A DNA stretch of 64,000 bases from positions 96,849 to 160,848 of the forward strand of contig JACRAZ010000090.1 of assembly GCA_016213205.1 (NCBI GenBank). Reading direction: 5' to 3'. Every line of letters starts with the position of its first letter. Within the stretch, counting starts at the first letter, position 1. A program made the position numbers and the translations under genes. Below, one piece after another: positions 62,991-64,000 of the stretch. The notes beneath the pieces were generated by a model. It had not been told where the DNA came from. It was given only the letters and a program-made list of their open reading frames with translations, and searched no databases. This stretch comes from Burkholderiales bacterium. Its GTDB lineage: Bacteria; Pseudomonadota; Gammaproteobacteria; Burkholderiales; Burkholderiaceae_C.

Positions 62991-63034
62991 GATAATTTTG
63001 CGCAGTGGCCCGCGTTAAAGTCGGGCCTTGCGCA
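62991..63034. promoter_or_regulatory. Repeat-flanked hairpin in the divergent promoter region
   Basis: Two TTGCGCA direct repeats (62998-63004 and 63028-63034) flank the inverted repeat GGCCCG-N9-CGGGCC (63007-63027). GATAAT at 62991-62996 is a possible plus-strand -10 without a good -35. On the minus strand TTTAAC-16-AATTAT is a weak promoter. This sits in the 201-bp gap between the solute-binding protein and the last gene, and could be an operator. Confidence 0.35.
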
Positions 63035-63077
63035 AAAGTACCCTCCGCCACGACGGCGGTCCGCTCCCCCTGGCTGA

Positions 63078-64000
63078 ATGACCGCCGACCCGCCGAACTT
63101 CGTGGCCGACGTCGCCGCCCAGGTGGTGGCCTGGCACAACCGCCACCCCTTCGCACGCCGCATCACGCGCAAGGACGTGCAGGGCGTGGGCATCGTCGTG
63201 CTGCCGTTTGCGCGCGCGGGCCAACGCCCCTGGCACGCGGCCCAGCCCAAGCGCGACCTGATGGCCCTGCTGTTCCCGCCGCGCCAGCGCCGCGGCCTGT
63301 GGCCGATGTTCAGCGAGGACATCCTGCCCGAGGCCGGCACGCGCGCGCTGGCCGAGTTTGCCCGCCGCCATGGCCACGCCGAACGGCCCGGCCCGGCCGG
63401 GCTGCCCGAACGCACGGCCGCCTTCGACCGCGACCTGCTCGAAGCCGCCGAGGGGGGCGAGTTCCCGCCCGAGCGCCTGAACCGCTACCTGGTCACGGCG
63501 GCCATCGACGTCGGCCCGACCCGGCCGCGCCTGATGCTCGGCACAGGCCGTCGCCCTGCCGTGCTGGGCAAACGCCTGTGGAGCCTGCCCCGGCTGGCGG
63601 CCGCCGGCGGCGCAGCCCTGCTGGCCATGGTGGTGGGTGCCGCGGGCCTGTGGCTCAAGGCGATGCCGCAGCGTGGTGCCCCGGTGGCGGCAGCGGCCAG
63701 CGCGGCGCCGGGCGCCAGCCGTGCCGCTGCACCGGCCTCGGACGTGCCGGCACCGCAACGACCCGGGGCCAGCAGTCCGCCAGCCGTCACGGCCCCGGCG
63801 GCCGCCGCCTCGGCAGCCGCCACGCCATCGCCAGCCTTCCCGCCGGTGGTTCCGACCCCTGTGCCGGCCGCCGCACCGGCACCGGCACCGGCGCCGGCAC
63901 CGGCGCCTGCGCCTGCGCCTGCGCCTGCGCCTGCGCCTGCGCCTGCGCCTGCGCCTGCGCCTGCGCCTGCGCCTGCGCCCGCGCCCGCTGCAGCGCCTGC
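63078..64000 (+). CDS. Membrane protein with Ala-Pro repeat linker (partial, runs off the window)
   Basis: A frame open from the ATG at 63078 to the end of the window with no stop, at least 307 residues. Residues 1-170 are a cytoplasmic-looking domain with WHNRHPFARRITRKDVQGVG near the start; a single hydrophobic helix lies at about 172-193; the rest is Ala/Pro/Ser-rich and ends in an (Ala-Pro)n run coded largely by 12 copies of GCGCCT. The layout, cytoplasmic part, one helix and a Pro-rich periplasmic linker, is that of SPOR- or TonB-like envelope proteins; the C-terminal domain is missing here. I do not recognise the N-terminal domain. Confidence 0.75.
   Translation, partial: MTADPPNFVADVAAQVVAWHNRHPFARRITRKDVQGVGIVVLPFARAGQRPWHAAQPKRDLMALLFPPRQRRGLWPMFSEDILPEAGTRALAEFARRHGHAERPGPAGLPERTAAFDRDLLEAAEGGEFPPERLNRYLVTAAIDVGPTRPRLMLGTGRRPAVLGKRLWSLPRLAAAGGAALLAMVVGAAGLWLKAMPQRGAPVAAAASAAPGASRAAAPASDVPAPQRPGASSPPAVTAPAAAASAAATPSPAFPPVVPTPVPAAAPAPAPAPAPAPAPAPAPAPAPAPAPAPAPAPAPAPAPAAAP
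63903..63974 (+). repeat. (GCGCCT)12 hexanucleotide microsatellite
   Basis: Twelve perfect tandem copies of GCGCCT, in codon phase with the open gene so that each unit codes Ala-Pro. The flanks (CCGGCA-type before, GCGCCC after) are degenerate continuations. Slippage would change the linker length by two residues at a time and not disrupt the frame. Confidence 0.95.

Noticed and set aside
63040..63415. Minus-strand frames opposite the last gene (for example 62780-63415 and 63015-63758)
   Set aside because: They have no domain, and the plus frame has a clear ATG, a membrane helix and an Ala-Pro linker running off the window end.

Overview
The window looks like a chromosomal segment of a high-GC (about 69-70%) betaproteobacterium of the order Burkholderiales, most like the Rubrivivax/Leptothrix/Ideonella group. 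That placement is inferred from gene order (dusB-fis-purH, a complete dcw cluster ending in ftsZ, the type A RNase P RNA next to a cysteine synthase gene), from a PEP-CTERM protein, and from long open antisense frames typical of such GC-rich genomes. It was not tested by a search. I see no tRNA, rRNA, CRISPR array, insertion sequence or prophage.

Layout. 1-7.8 kb: end of dusB, fis, purH, then a block of non-housekeeping genes (AraC regulator, orphan NuoB-like protein with a membrane protein, GNAT, a plsC/cdsA-like pair), ruvC and a dienelactone hydrolase. 7.8-11.8 kb: two related mini membrane proteins, lpxC, and an inserted set of lipoprotein genes. 11.9-29.7 kb: the whole division and cell-wall (dcw) cluster on the minus strand, mraZ-rsmH-ftsL-ftsI-murE-murF-mraY-murD-ftsW-murG-murC-ddl-ftsQ-ftsA-ftsZ, with a recognisable promoter and MraZ operator. 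30-41.7 kb: alpha carbonic anhydrase, an HxlR/MFS efflux pair, RNase P RNA, cysteine synthase, J-domain protein, pyrC, LysR regulator, PEP-CTERM protein, Atm1-type ABC exporter, acyl-CoA thioesterase. 41.8-51 kb: a fatty-acid beta-oxidation operon read from a TetR regulator (acyl-CoA dehydrogenase, multifunctional FadJ-type protein, thiolase, enoyl-CoA hydratase). 51-52.5 kb: HNH endonuclease and Cu/Zn superoxide dismutase. 52.5-63 kb: a signalling and urea region.

The most interesting region is 52.5-63 kb. Urease structural genes ureABC stand without any ureDEFG accessory genes and are flanked by sensory genes. On one side is a single 1161-residue protein that joins an NCS1 nucleobase/hydantoin-type permease, a cysteine-rich module and a hybrid histidine kinase; it is translationally coupled to a LuxR-type response regulator. 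On the other side are a CHASE-PAS hybrid kinase and a family-3 solute-binding protein. The inferred theme is sensing of a nitrogenous solute and control of nitrogen salvage.

Other points deserving attention are a roughly 95-residue acidic insertion in MurD; a duplicated murC 5' end that creates a 28-codon coupled mini-ORF between murG and murC; an orphan NuoB; a CdsA-like protein with a degenerate signature; a low-GC patch inside rsmH; and a 12-copy hexanucleotide repeat coding Ala-Pro at the window's right edge.
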